Position numbers and translations under genes: made by a program. The notes under the pieces were generated by a model. That model was not told the DNA's origin. It was given only the letters and a program-made list of their open reading frames with translations, and did no database searches. Source: Hydractinia symbiolongicarpus (taxonomy: Eukaryota > Cnidaria > Hydrozoa > Anthoathecata > Hydractiniidae). From it: a DNA stretch of 64,000 bases. Within the stretch, counting starts at the first letter, position 1. Each line of letters starts with the position of its first letter. This document shows, in pieces, positions 36,901 through 49,224 of this stretch. The DNA is taken from contig NC_079885.1 in assembly GCF_029227915.1 (NCBI RefSeq), positions 28,585,001-28,649,000 of the forward strand, written 5' to 3'.

Positions 36901-37587
36901 TAGTGAGCCAACTGGAACCCAAGAAATAACATTCTTCTTAATTTGACATGATTGCTGGAATTCAGCGATTACACTCGGCCCTATGGTAGCGCTTCACTTA
37001 AAAATTTATTCAAAATAAGTCATTTTTTACTGTGGGACCAATCCTGGCCGTTAACACGTGCTGAATAAATAGGAACAGTTTCAAAGACTACATTTCATTG
37101 ACTTTCTGGCGGTATAAATCCGTTTGAGTTACAACGGTTGCGTCACGTATTCGTACCAACATGTATTTAGTGATATTTTTCCGATATTATTAAGTTTTAT
37201 CGCTTTTAACAGTGAAAAGATTGACTCTGGGACTTAATTGAAATAACTTTGGACTGTGACCAAATAAATGTGATTAGTGAGCGAACTGGAACCCAAGAAA
37301 TAACATTCTTCTTAATTTGACATGATTGCCGACACTCAGCGATTACACTGGGCGCTGTTTGGAGCGCTTCATTTAAAAATTTAGATAAATAAGTCATTTT
37401 TTTCTGTGGGAAGAATCCTAGCCGTTAGTGGGGGCTGAAGAAAGAGAGAACGTTTTAAAAACTACATCTCATTGACTCTGTAACGGTATCAGTCCGTTTC
37501 AATTACAACGGTTGCGTCACATATTCGTACCAACATGTATTTATCGATATTTTTTTGATTTTACTAGGTTGCATCGCTTTTAACAGT
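33998..37587 (+). repeat. Higher-order repeat, 2216-bp hexamer, partial second copy
   Basis: The segments at about 33998-35371 and 36214-37587 match at a 2216-bp shift (34084 to 36300, 34446 to 36662, 34818 to 37034, 35192 to 37408). Shared rare strings are 'cgctggagaaagag', 'ttaaaacttacatttc', 'gcgcgaactggaaccc'-type changes ('gagcgaactgg'), 'gattgccgacactcagcg' and 'gttagtgggggctgaag'. A weaker relation at about 2226 bp links 35928-36300 to 38154-38526, through 'gttgagtcaaatattcg'. Confidence 0.8.
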
Positions 37588-39057
37588 GAAACGATTGACT
37601 GTGGGACTTAATTAAACTTATTTTGGACTGTGATCTTATAAATGTGATAAATGAGACAATTGGACCCAAGAAATAACATTCTTTTTAAGTTGACATGATT
37701 GCTGGAATTTACCGATTTCGCTGGGCGCTGTGGTAGCGTTTTATTTAAAAGTTTAGATATATAAGTCATTTTGTACTGCGGGATCAATCCTAGCCGTTAG
37801 CGCGCGTTGAAGAAATAAAAACATTTTCAAAAACTACATTTCATTGACTTTCTAACGGTGTCAATCCGCCTAAGTTACAACGGCTGCTTCACATATTCGT
37901 ACCAACATGTATTTAATGATATTTTTCCGATATTATTGAGTTATATCGCTTTTAACAGTGAAACGATTGACTCTGGGACTTAATTGAAGTAACTTTGGAC
38001 TGTGACCTTATAAATGTGATAAGTGAGCCAACTGGACCCCAAGAAATGACATTCTTCTTAATTTGACATGATTGCCGCAACTCAGCGATTACACTGGTCG
38101 CTGTTTGGAGCGCTTGATTTAAAAATTTAGATAAATAAGTGATTTTTTACTGTGGGACGAATCCTAGCCGTTATCGCGCGCTAAAGAAATAGAGACAGTT
38201 TTAGAAGATACGTTTCAATGAATCTCTAACGGTATGAGTCCGTTTGAGTTACATCGGTTGAGTCAAATATTCGTCCCCACATGTATTTAGGGATATTTTT
38301 CTGATAATACTATGTTGTATCGCTTTTAACAGTGAGACGATTGACTGTGGCACTTAATTGAACTGATTTTGGACTGTGACCTTATAAATGTGATAAGTGA
38401 GACAATTGGAACCAAGAAATATCATTCTTCTTAATTTGACATGATTGCTGGAATTTACTGATTTCACTGGGCGCTGTGGTAGGGATTCATTTAAAAATTT
38501 AGATAAATAAGTCATTTTTTACGGTGGGGCCAATCCTAGCCGTTAGCCCGCGCTGAAGAAAGAGAAACAGTTTTAAAAACTACATTTCCTTGACTCTCTA
38601 ACGGTATCAGTCCTTTTCAATTACAACGGTTGCGTCACATATTCGTACCATCATGTATTTAGCGATTTTTTTCTGATTTTACTAGGTTGCATCGTTTTTA
38701 ACAGTGAAAGGATTGACTGTGGGACTTAATTGAACTGATTTTGGACTTTGACCTCAAAAATGTGATAAATGAAACAAGAAATAACATTCGTCTTAATTTG
38801 ACATGAGTGCTGAAATTTACTGATTTCGCTGGGCGCTGTGGTAGCGCTTTATTTAAAAGTTTAGATAAATAAGTCATTTTTTACTGTGGGACTAATCCTA
38901 GCCGTTAGCGCGCTGAAGAAAAAGAAAAATTTTCAAAAAGTACATTTCATTGACTTTCTAACGGTGTTAATCCGCTTAAGTTACAACGGTTGCGTCACGT
39001 ATTCGTACCAACATGTATTTAGTGATTTTTTTCCGATATTATTAAGTTATATCGCTT

Positions 39058-40577
39058 TTAACAGTGAAACGATTGACTCTGGGACTTAATTGAAGTAACT
39101 TTCGACTGTGACCAAATAAATGTGATAAGTGAGCCAACTGGAACCCAAGAAATAACATTCTTCTTAATTTGACATGATTGCCGCAACTCAGCGATTACAC
39201 TGGGCGCTGTTTGGAGCGCTTCATTTAAAAATTTAGATAAATAAGTCATTTTTTTTCTGTGGGACGAATCCTAGCCGTTAGTGCGCGTGAAGAAAAAGAG
39301 AACGTTTTAAAAACTACATCTCATTGACTCTGTAACGGTATCAGTCTGTTTCAATTACAACGGTTGCGTCACATATTCGTACCAACATGTATTTAGCGAT
39401 ATTTTTCTAATTTTACTAGGTTGCATCGCTTTTAACAGTGAAACGATTGACTCCTAAGATTAATTGAAGTGATTCTGTACTGTGACCTTATAAATGTGAT
39501 AAATGAGCCAATTGGACTCCAAGGAATAACATTCTTCTTAATTTGACATGATTGCTGGAATTCAGCTATTAAACTCGGCCCTATGGTAGCGCTTCACTTA
39601 AAAATTTACACAAAATAAGTAATTTTTTACTGTGGGACCAATCCTGGCCGTTAACACGTGCTGAATAAATAGAAACAGTTTCAAAGACTACATTTCATTG
39701 ACTTTGTGGCGGTATAAATCCGTTTGAGTTAAAACGGTTGCGTCACATATTCGTACCAACAGGTATTTAGTGACATTTTTCCGATATTACTAAGTTGTAT
39801 TGCTTTTGAAAGTGAAACGATTGACTCTGTGACTTAATTGAAGTGATTCTGTACTGTGACCTTATAAATGTGATAAATGAGCCAATTGGACTCCCAGGAA
39901 TAACATTCTTCTTAATTTGACATGATTGCTGGAATTCAGTGATTACACTCGGCCCTATGGTAGCGCTTCACTTAAAAATTTACACAAAATAAGTAATTTT
40001 TTACTGTGGGACCAATCCTGGCCGTTAGCGCGTGCTGAATAAATAGGAACAGTTTCAAAGACTAATAATCATTGACTTTCTGGCGGTATAAATCCGTTTG
40101 AGTTACAACGGTTGCGTCACATATTCGTACCAACATGTATTTAGTGATATTTTTCTGATATTATTAAGTTATATCGTTTTTAACAGTGAAACGATTGACT
40201 CTGGGACTTAATTGATGTAACTTTCGACTGTGACCATATAAATGTGATAAGTGAGCCAACTGGAACCCAAGAAATAACATTCTTCTTAATTTGACATGAT
40301 TGCCGCCACTCAGCGATTACACTGGGTGCTGTTTGGAGCACTTCATTTAAAAATTTAGATAAATAAGTCATTTTTTTGCTGTGGGACGAATCCTAGGCGT
40401 TAGTGCGCGCTGAAGAAAGAGAGAACGTTTTAAAAACTACATCTTATTGACTCTGTAACGGTATCAGTCCGTTTCAATTACAACGGTTGCGTCACATATT
40501 CGTACCAACATGTATTTAGCGATATTGTTCTAATTTTACTAGGTTGCATCGCTTTTAACAGTGAAACGATTGACTGT
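39058..40577 (+). repeat. 1122-bp trimer relation and adjacent 374-bp copies
   Basis: The segment at about 39058-39455 recurs at about 40180-40577 (39261 to 40383, 1122 bp), with 'aactttcgactgtgacca', 'agagaacgttttaaaa' and 'gactctgtaacgg'. Within it, units at 39634 and 40008 are close adjacent copies sharing 'caaaataagtaatttttt' and 'ggccgtta...gtgctgaataaatag'. Confidence 0.65.
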
Positions 40578-40744
40578 GGGACTTAATTGAACTGATTTTG
40601 GACTTTGACCTCAAAAATGTGATAAATGAGACAAGAAATAACATTCGTCTTAATTTGATATGATTGCAGAAATTTACCGATTTCACTGGGCGCTGTGGTA
40701 GCGCTTTATTAAAAAGTTTAGATAAATAAGTCATTTTTTACTGT

Positions 40745-41090
40745 GGGACCAATCCTAGCCGTTAGCGCGATGAAGAAATAGAAAAATTTTCAACAACTAC
40801 ATTTCATTGACTTTCTAACAGTGTCAATCCGCTTAAGTAACAACGGTTGCGTCACGTATTCGTACCAACATGTATTTAGTGATTTTTTTCCGATATTACT
40901 CAGTTGTATGGCTTTTGACATTGAAGTGATTCTGTACTGTGACCTTATAAATGTGATAAATGAGCCTATTGGACTCCAAAGAATAACATTCTTCTTAATT
41001 TGACATGATTGCTGGAATTCAGCTATTATACTCAGCCCTATGGTAGCGCTTCACTTAAAAATTTATATAAAATAAGTCCTTTTTTACTGT
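40745..41090 (+). repeat. 346-bp monomer with 26-bp mid-unit deletion
   Basis: The middle reads 'gcttttgacattgaagtgat' near 40920. The usual 'agtgaaacgattgactgtgggactta' segment is missing, so the second gggac of the monomer is lost. This is a different 26-bp deletion from the tail deletion of block 1. Confidence 0.8.
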
Positions 41091-42102
41091 GGGATCAATC
41101 CTGGCCGTTAGCACGCGCTGAATAAATAGGAACAGTTTCAAAGACTACATTTCATTGACCATCTGGCGGTATAAATCCGTTTGGGTTACAACGGTTGCGT
41201 CACATATTCGTACCAACATGTATTTAGCGATAGTATTCGTATATTACTAGGTTGCATCGCTTTTAATAGTGAAACGATTCACTGTGGGACTTAATTGAAC
41301 TTATTTTGGACTGTGATCTTGTAAATGTGATAAATGAGACAATTGGACCCAAGGAATAACATTGTTTTTAATTTGACATGATTGCTGGATTTTACCGATT
41401 TCGCTGGGCGCTGTGGTAGCGTTTTATTTAAAAGTTTAGATATATAAGTAATTTTGTACTGCGGGACCAATCCTAGCTGTTAGCGCGCGTTGAAGAAATA
41501 ATAACATTTTCAAAAACTATATTTCATTGACTTTCTAACGGTGTCAATCCGCTTGACTTACAGCGGTTGCGTCACATATTTGTACCAACATGTATTTAGT
41601 GATTTTTTTCCGATATTACTAAGTTGTATCGCTTTTAACAGTGAAACGATTGACTGTGGGACTTAATTGAAGTAACTTTGGACTGTGACCTTATAAATGT
41701 GATAAGTGAGCCAACTGGACCCCAAGAAATGACATTCTTCTTAATTTGACATGATTGCCGCAACTCAGCGATTACACTGGTCGCTGTTTGGAGCGCTTGA
41801 TTTAAAAATTTAGATAAATAAGTGATTTTTTACTGTGGGACGAATCCTAGCTGTTTTCGCGCGCTAAAGAAATAGAGACAGTTTTAGAAGGTACGTTTCA
41901 ATGAATTTCTAAAGGCATGAGTCCGTTTGAGTTACATCGGTTGAGTCACATATTCGTCCCCACATGTATTTAGTGTTTTTTTTCCGATATTACTCAGTTG
42001 TATTGCTTTTGAAAGTGTAACGATTGACCGTGGGACTTAATTGAAGTGATTCTGTACTGTGACCTTATAAATGTGATAAATGAGCCAATTGGACTCCAAG
42101 GA

Positions 42103-44150
42103 ATAACATTCTTCTGAATTTGACATGATTGCTGGAATTCAGCAATTATACTCGGCCCTATGGTAGCGCTTCACTTAAAAATTTATATAAAATAAGTCTT
42201 TTTTACTGTGGGACCAATCCTGGCCGTTAGCACGCGCTGAATAAATAGGAACAGTTTCAAAGACTACATTTCATTGACCTTCTGGCGGTAAAAATCCGTT
42301 TGAGTTACAACAGTTGCCTCACATATTCGTACCAACATGTATTTAGCGATAATATTCGGATATTACTAGGTTGCATCGCTTTTAACAGTGAAACGATTGA
42401 CTGTGGGACTTAATTGAACTGATTTTGGACTTTGACCTCAAAAATGTGATAAATGAGACAAGAAATAACAGTCGTCTTAATTTGACATGATTGCTGAAAT
42501 TTACTAATTTCGCTGGGCGCTGTGGTAGCGCTTCATTTAAAAATTTAGATAAATAAGTCATTTTTTACGGTTAGACGACTCCTAGACGTTAGCGCGCTGA
42601 AGAAAGAGAGACAGTTTTAGAAACTACATTTCATTGAATTTCTAACGGCATCAGTCCGTTTCAATTACAACGGTTGCGTCACATATTCGTACCAACATTC
42701 ATTTAGCGATAATTTTCTGATTTTACTAGGTTGCATCGCTTTTAACAGTGAAAGGATTGACTGTGGTATTTAATTGAACTGATTTTGGACTTTGACCTCA
42801 TAAATGTGATAAATGAGACAATTGGACCCAAGGAATAACATTCTTTTTAATTTGACATGATTGCCGCAACTCAGCGATTACACTGGTCGCTGTTTGGAGC
42901 GCTTTATTAAAAAATTTAGATAAATAAGTCATTTTTTACTGTTGTACGAATCCTAGCCGTTAGCGCGCGTTGAAGAAATAGAAACATTTTCAAAAACTAC
43001 ATTTCATTCCGATATTACTAAGTTGTATCGCTTTTAACAGTGATACGATTGACTGTGGGACTTAATTGAAGTGATTCTAGACTGCGACCTTACAAATGTG
43101 ATAAATGAGCCAATTGGATTCCAAGGAATAACATTCTTCTGAATTTGACATGATTGCTGGAATTCAGCAATTATACTCGGCCCTATGGTAGCGCTTCACT
43201 TAAAAATTTATATAAAATAAGTATTTTTTACTGTGGGACCAATCCTGGCCGTTAGCACGCGCTGAATAAATAGGAACAGTTTCAAAGACTACATTTCATT
43301 GACCTTCTGGCGGTATAAATCCGTTTGAGTTACAACAGTTGCCTCACATATTCGTACCAACATGTATTTAGCGATAATATTCGGATATTACTAGGTTGCA
43401 TCGCTTTTAACAGTGAAACGATTGACTGTGGGACTTAATTGAACTGATTTTGGACTTTGACCTCAAAAATGTGATAAATGAGACAAGAAATAACAGTCGT
43501 CTTAATTTGACATGATTGCTGAAATTTACTAATTTCGCTGGGCGCTGTGGTAGCGCTTCATTTAAAAATTTAGATAAATAAGTCATTTTTTACGGTTAGA
43601 CGACTCCTAGACGTTAGCGCGCGCTGAAGAAAGAGAGACAGTTTTAGAAACTACATTTCATTGAATTTCTAACGGCATCAGTCCGTTTCAATTACAACGG
43701 TTGCGTCACATATTCGTAGCAACATTCATTTAGCGATATTTTTCTGATTTTACTAGGTTGCATCGCTTTTAACAGTGAAAGGATTGACTGTGGTATTTAA
43801 TTGAACTGATTTTGGACTTTGACCTCATAAATGTGATAAATGAGACAATTGGACCCAAGGAATAACATTCTTTTTAATTTGACATGATTGCCGCAACTCA
43901 ACGATTACACTGGCCGCTGTTTAGAGCGCTTTATTAAAAAATTTAGATAAATAAGTCATTTTTTACTGTTGTACGAATCCTAGCCGTTAGCGCGCGTTGA
44001 AGAAATAGAAACATTTTCAAAAACTACATTTCATTCCGATATTACTAAGTTGTATCGCTTTTAACAGTGATACGATTGACTGTGGGACTTAATTGAAGTG
44101 ATTCTAGACTGCGACCTTACAAATGTGATAAATGAGCCAATTGGATTCCA
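42103..44150 (+). repeat. Block 7: 1025-bp trimer, two copies, with box-less monomer
   Basis: Starts 42210, 42572, 42943 / 43235, 43597, 43970. The shifts are 1025-1027 bp and the copies look almost identical, including 'cttctgaatttgacatg', 'attcagcaattatactcgg', 'acggttagacgactcctag', 'aacggcatcagtccg' and 'tgaaatttactaatttcg'. The third unit in each copy is a 292-293-bp deleted form. Copy edges are about 42103-43126 and 43127-44150. Confidence 0.85.
42943..43234 (+). repeat. 292-bp monomer lacking the conserved box (copy 1)
   Basis: 'actacatttcatt' is joined directly to 'ccgatattactaag' at 43008/43009. About 82 bp are missing (offset about 67-148), including both the ctaacgg and acaacgg motifs and the whole conserved box. 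The remaining tail is normal. Confidence 0.85.
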
Positions 44151-44262
44151 AGGAATAACATTCTTCTTAATTTGACACGATTGCTGCAATTCAGCGATTA
44201 CACTCGGCCCAATGGTAGCGCTTCTCTTAAAAAATTAGATAAAATAAGTCATTTTTTACTGT
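43970..44262 (+). repeat. 293-bp monomer lacking the conserved box (copy 2)
   Basis: This unit has the same 'tttcattccgatatt' junction, at 44035/44036. It was duplicated as part of the 1025-bp trimer. Confidence 0.85.
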
Positions 44263-44636
44263 GGGACCAATCCTAGCCGTTAGTGCGGGCTGAAGAAATA
44301 GAGACAGATTCAAAAACTACATTTCATTGACTTTCTAACGGTGTCAATCCGCTTAACTTACAACGGTTGCGTCACGTATTCGTACCAACATGTATTTAGT
44401 GATTCTTTTCCGATATTACTAAGTTGTATCGCTTTTAACAGTGATACGATTGACTGTGGGACTTAATTGAAGTGATTTTAGACTGCGAACTTACAAATGT
44501 GATAAATGAGCCAATTGGACTCCAAGGAATAACATTCTTCTTAATTTGACATGATTGCTGCAATTCAGCGATTACACTCGGCCCAATGGTAGCGCTTCAC
44601 TTAAAATTTTTTATAAAATAAGTCATTTTTTTCTGT

Positions 44637-45252
44637 GGGACCAATCCTAGCCGTTAGCGCGTGCTGAAGAAATAGAGACAGTTTCAAATACAACATTTCA
44701 TTGACTTTCTAACGGTATTAGTCCGTTTCAACTACAACGGTTGCGTCACATATTCGTACCAACATGTATTTAGTGATTTTTTTCCATTATTACTAAGTTG
44801 TATTGCTTTTGACAGTGAAACGATTGACTGTGGGACTTAATTGAAGTGATCCTGGACTGTGACCTTATAAATGTGATAAATGAGCCAATTGGATTCCAAG
44901 GAATAACATTCTTCTTAATTTGACACGATTGCTGCAATTCAGCGATTACACTCGGCCCAATGGTAGCGCTTCTCTTAAAAATTTAGATAGACGGTTGAGT
45001 CACATGTTCGTACCAACATGTATTTAGCAATAGTATTCGGATATTACTAGGTTGCATCGATTTTAACAGTGAAATGATTGATTGTGGGACTTAATTGAAC
45101 TGATTTTGGACTTTGACCTCGAAAATGTGATAAATGAGACAAGAAATAACAGTCGACTTAATTTGACATGATTGCTGAAATTTACCGATTTCGCTGGGCG
45201 CTGTGGTAGCGCTTCATTTAAAAATTTAGATAAATGAGTCATTTTTTACGGT
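44637..45252 (+). repeat. Monomer joined to a 5'-truncated monomer (616 bp)
   Basis: The first unit stops about 20 bases early at 'aaaatttagatag' (44990) and continues at once with 'acggttgagtcacatg', which belongs to offset about 101 of a monomer. The second unit is therefore only about 262 bp. The loss of roughly 120 bp across a monomer boundary looks like a recombination deletion. Confidence 0.85.
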
Positions 45253-47466
45253 TAGACCACTCCTAGACGTTAGCGCGCGCTGAAGAAAGAGAGACAGTTT
45301 TAGAAACTACATTTCATTGAATTTCTAACGGCATCAGTCCGTTTCAATTACAACGGTCGCGTCACATATTCGTACCAACATGCATTTAGCGATATTTTTC
45401 TGATTTTACTAGTTTGCATCGCTTTTAACAGTGAAAGGATTGACTGTGGGACTTAATTGAACTGATTTTGGACTTTGACTTCATAAATGTGATAAATGAG
45501 ACAATTGGACCCAAAGAATAACATTCTTTTTAATTTGACATGTTTGCTGGATTTTACCGATTTCGCTGGGCGCTGTGGTAGCGTTTTATTTAAAAGTTTA
45601 GATATATAAGTCATTTTGAACTGCGGGACCAATCCTAGCCGTTAGCGCGCGTTGAAGAAATAGAAACTTTTTCAAAAACTACATTTCATTGACATTCTAA
45701 CGGTGTCCATCCGCTTGACTTACAACGGTTGCGTCACATATTCGTACCAACATGTATTTAGTGATTCTTTTCCGATATTACTATGTTGTATTTCTTTTGA
45801 CAGTAAACGATTGACTGTGGGACTTAATTGAAGTGATTCTGTACTGTGACCTTATAAATGTGATAAATGAGCCAATTGGACTCCAAGGAATAACATTCTT
45901 CTTAATTTGACATGATTGCTGGAATTCAGCGATTACACTCGGCCCTATGGTAGCGCTTCACTTAAAAATTTACACAAAATAAGTCAGTTTTTACTGTGGG
46001 ACCAATCCTGGCCGTTAGCACGTGCTGAATAAATAGGAACAGTTTCAAAGACTACATTTCATTGATTTTCTGGCGGTATAAATCCGTTTGAGTTACAACG
46101 GTTGCGTCACATATTCGTACCAACATGTATTTAGCAATAGTATTCGGATAATACAAGGTTGCATCGCTTTTAACAGTGAAAGGATTGACTGTGGGATTTA
46201 ATTGAACTTATTTTGAACTGTGATCTTATAAATGTGATAAGTGAGACAATTGGACCCAAGAAATAACATTCTTCTGAATTTGACATGATTGCTAGAATTC
46301 AGCGATTACACTCGGCCCTATGGTAGCGCTTCACTTAAAAATTTATACAAAATAAGTCATTTTTTACTGTGGCACCAATCCTGGCCGTTAGCACGTGCTG
46401 AATAAATAGGAACAGTTTCAAAGACTACCTTTCATTGACTTTCTGGCGGTATAAATCCGTTTGAGTTACATCGGTTGCGTGACGTATTCGTACCAACATG
46501 TATTTAGCGATAATATTCTGATATTACTAGGTTGCATCGCTTTAAACAGTGAAACGATTGACTGTGGGACTTAATTGAACTGATTTTGGACTTTGACCTC
46601 AAAAATGTGATAAATGAGACAAGAAATAACAGTCGTCTTAATTTGACATGATTGCTGAAATTTACCAATTTTGCTGGGCGCTGTGGTAGCGCTTCATTTA
46701 AAAATTTAGATAAATAAGTCATTTTTTACGGTTAGACCACTCCTAGATGTTAGGGCGCGCTGAAGAAAGAGAGACAGTTTTAGAAACTACATTTCATTGA
46801 ATTTCTAACGGCATCAGTCCGTTTCAATTACAACGGTTGCGTAACATATTCGTACCAACATTCATTTAGCGATATTTTTCTGATTTTACTAGGTTGCATC
46901 GCTTTTAACAGTGAAAGGATTGACTGTGGTACTTAATTGAACTGATTTTGGACTTTGACCTCGAAAATGTGATAAATGAGACAAGAAATAACAGTCGACT
47001 TAATTTGACATGATTGCTGAAATTTACCGATTTCGCTGGGCGCTGTGGTAGCGCTTCATTTAAAAATTTAGATAAATGAGTCATTTTTTACGGTTAGACC
47101 ACTCCTAGACGTTAGCGCGCGCTGAAGAAAGAGAGACAGTTTTAGAAACTACATTTCATTGAAATTCTAACGGCATCAGTCCGTTTCAATTACAACGGTC
47201 GCGTCACATATTCGTACCAACATGCATTTAGCGATATTTTTCTGATTTTACTAGTTTGCATCGCTTTTAACAGTGAAAAGATTGACTGTGGGACTTAATT
47301 GAACTGACTTTGGACTTTGACCTCATAAATGTGATAAATGAGACAATTGGACCCAAGGAATAACATTCTTTTTAATTTGACATGATTGCTGGAATTTACC
47401 GATTTCGCTGGGCGCTGTGGTAGCGTTTTATTTAAAAGTTTAGATATATAAGTCATTTTTCACCGT

Positions 47467-47745
47467 TGGACCACTCCTAGACGTTAGCGCGCGCTGAAGA
47501 AAGAGAGACAGTTTTAAAAACTACATTTCATTGAATTTCTAACGGCTACAGTCCGTTTTAATTTCTATGGTTGCGTCACATATTCGTACCAACATGCATT
47601 TAGCGATATTTTTCTGATTTTACTAGGTTGCATCGCTTTTAGCAGTGAAAGGATTGACTGTGGGACTTAATTGAACTGATTTTGGACTTTGACCTCAAAA
47701 ATGTGATAAATGAGACAAGAAATAACAGTCGTCATTTTGAACTGC
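47467..47745 (+). repeat. 279-bp monomer, shortest in the window
   Basis: 'gaaataacagtcgtc' is joined directly to 'attttgaactgcggg' near 47733. Offsets about 278-362 are missing: the whole 'taatttgacatgattgct' segment, the variable tail and 'gcgcttc'. The join could have used the shared 'gtc', since full units read both 'agtcgtcttaattt' and 'aagtcattttg'. Confidence 0.85.
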
Positions 47746-49224
47746 GGGACCAATCCTAGCTGTTAGCGCGCGTTGAAGAAATAGAAACTTTTTCAAAAAC
47801 TACATTTCATTGACTTTCTGGCGGTATAAATCCGTTTGAGTTACAACTGTTGCGTCACATATTCGTACCAACATGTATTTAGCAATAGTATTCGGATATT
47901 ACTAGGTTGCATCGCTTTTAACAGTGAAAGGATTGACTGTGGGACTTAATTGAACTTATTTGGACTGTGATCTTATAAATGTGATAAGTGAGACAATTGG
48001 ACCCAAGAAGTAACATTCTTCTTACCTTGACATGATTGCTGGAATTTACCGATTTCACTGGGCGCTGTGGTAACGCTTCATTTAAAAATTTAGATAAATA
48101 AGTCATTTTTCACCGTTGGACCACTCCTAGACGTTAGCGCGCGCTGAAGAAAGAGAGACAGTTTTAAAAACTACATTTCATTGAATTTCTAACGGCTACA
48201 GTCCGTTTTAATTTCTATGGTTGCGTCACATATTCGTACCAACATGCATTTAGCGATATTTTTCTGATTTTACTAGGTTGCATCGCTTTTAGCAGTGAAA
48301 GGATTGACTGTGGGACTTAATTGAACTGATTTTGGACTTTGACCTCAAAAATGTGATAAATGAGACAAGAAATAACAGTCGTCTTAATTTGACATGTTTG
48401 TTGAAATTTACCGATTTCGCTGGGCGCTGTGGTAGCGCTTCATTTAAAAATTTAGATAAATGAGTCATTTTTTACGGTTAGACCACTCCTAGATGTTAGC
48501 GCGCGCTGAAGAAAGAGAGACAGTTTTAGAAACTACATTTCATTGAATTTCTAACGGCATAAGTCCGTTTCAATTACAACGGTTGCGTCACATATTCGTA
48601 CCAACATGCATTTAGCGATATTTTTCTGATTTTACTAGGTTGCATCGCTTTTAACAGTGAAAGGATTGATTGTGGGACTTAATTGAACTGATTTTGGACT
48701 TTGACCTTATAAATGTGATAAATGAGACAATTGGACCCAAGGAATAACATTCTTTTTAATTTGACATGATTGCTGGAATTTACCGATTTCGCTGCGCGCT
48801 GTGGTAGCGTTTTATTTAAAAGTTTAGATATATAAGTCATTTTGTACTGTGGGACCAATTCTAGCCGTTAGCGCGCGTTGAAGAAATAGAAACTTTTTCA
48901 AAAACTACATTTCATTGACATTCTAACGGTGTCAATCCGCTTGACTTACAACGGTTGCGTCACATATTCGTAGCAACATGTATTTAGTGATTCTTTTCCG
49001 ATATTACTATGTCGTATTTCTTTTGACAGTGAAACGATTGACTGTGGGACTTAATTGAAGTGATTCTGTACTGTGACCTTATAAATGTGATAAATGAGCC
49101 AATTGGACTCCAAGGAAAAACATTCTTCTTAATTTGACATGATTGCTGGTATTCAGCGATTACACTCGGCCCTTTGGTAGCGCTTCACTTAAAAATTTAC
49201 ACAAAATAAGTCATTTTTTACTGT

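Larger units (their letters stand above)
33997..42102 (+). repeat. Block 6: mixed 362- and 372-374-bp monomers
   Basis: Monomer starts: 34084, 34446, 34818, 35192, 35554, 35928, 36300, 36662, 37034, 37408, 37780, 38154, 38526, 38888, 39261, 39634, 40008, 40383, 40745, 41091, 41463, 41837. Several units have 'gattgactctgggacttaat' and 'ggcgctgtttggagcgc'. In these a minus-strand frame of about 63 codons happens to stay open. That frame is not a gene: it is interrupted in most other monomers of the family. Confidence 0.88.

Noticed and set aside
38886-41003. Plus-strand open frames of 67 and 60 codons at 38886-39089 and 40821-41003
   Set aside because: They run through ordinary monomer sequence, including the conserved box, and are open only because of local substitutions or the 26-bp deletion near 40920.
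18028-48106. Short minus-strand open frames (62-72 codons) beginning MTYLSKFLNE, at 18028, 31425, 34990, 35364, 37206, 39058, 40180, 46504 and 47918
   Set aside because: Each lies wholly inside satellite monomers and crosses the same offsets. The frame is broken in most monomers and has no recognisable domain. Recurrence is explained by repeat copying.
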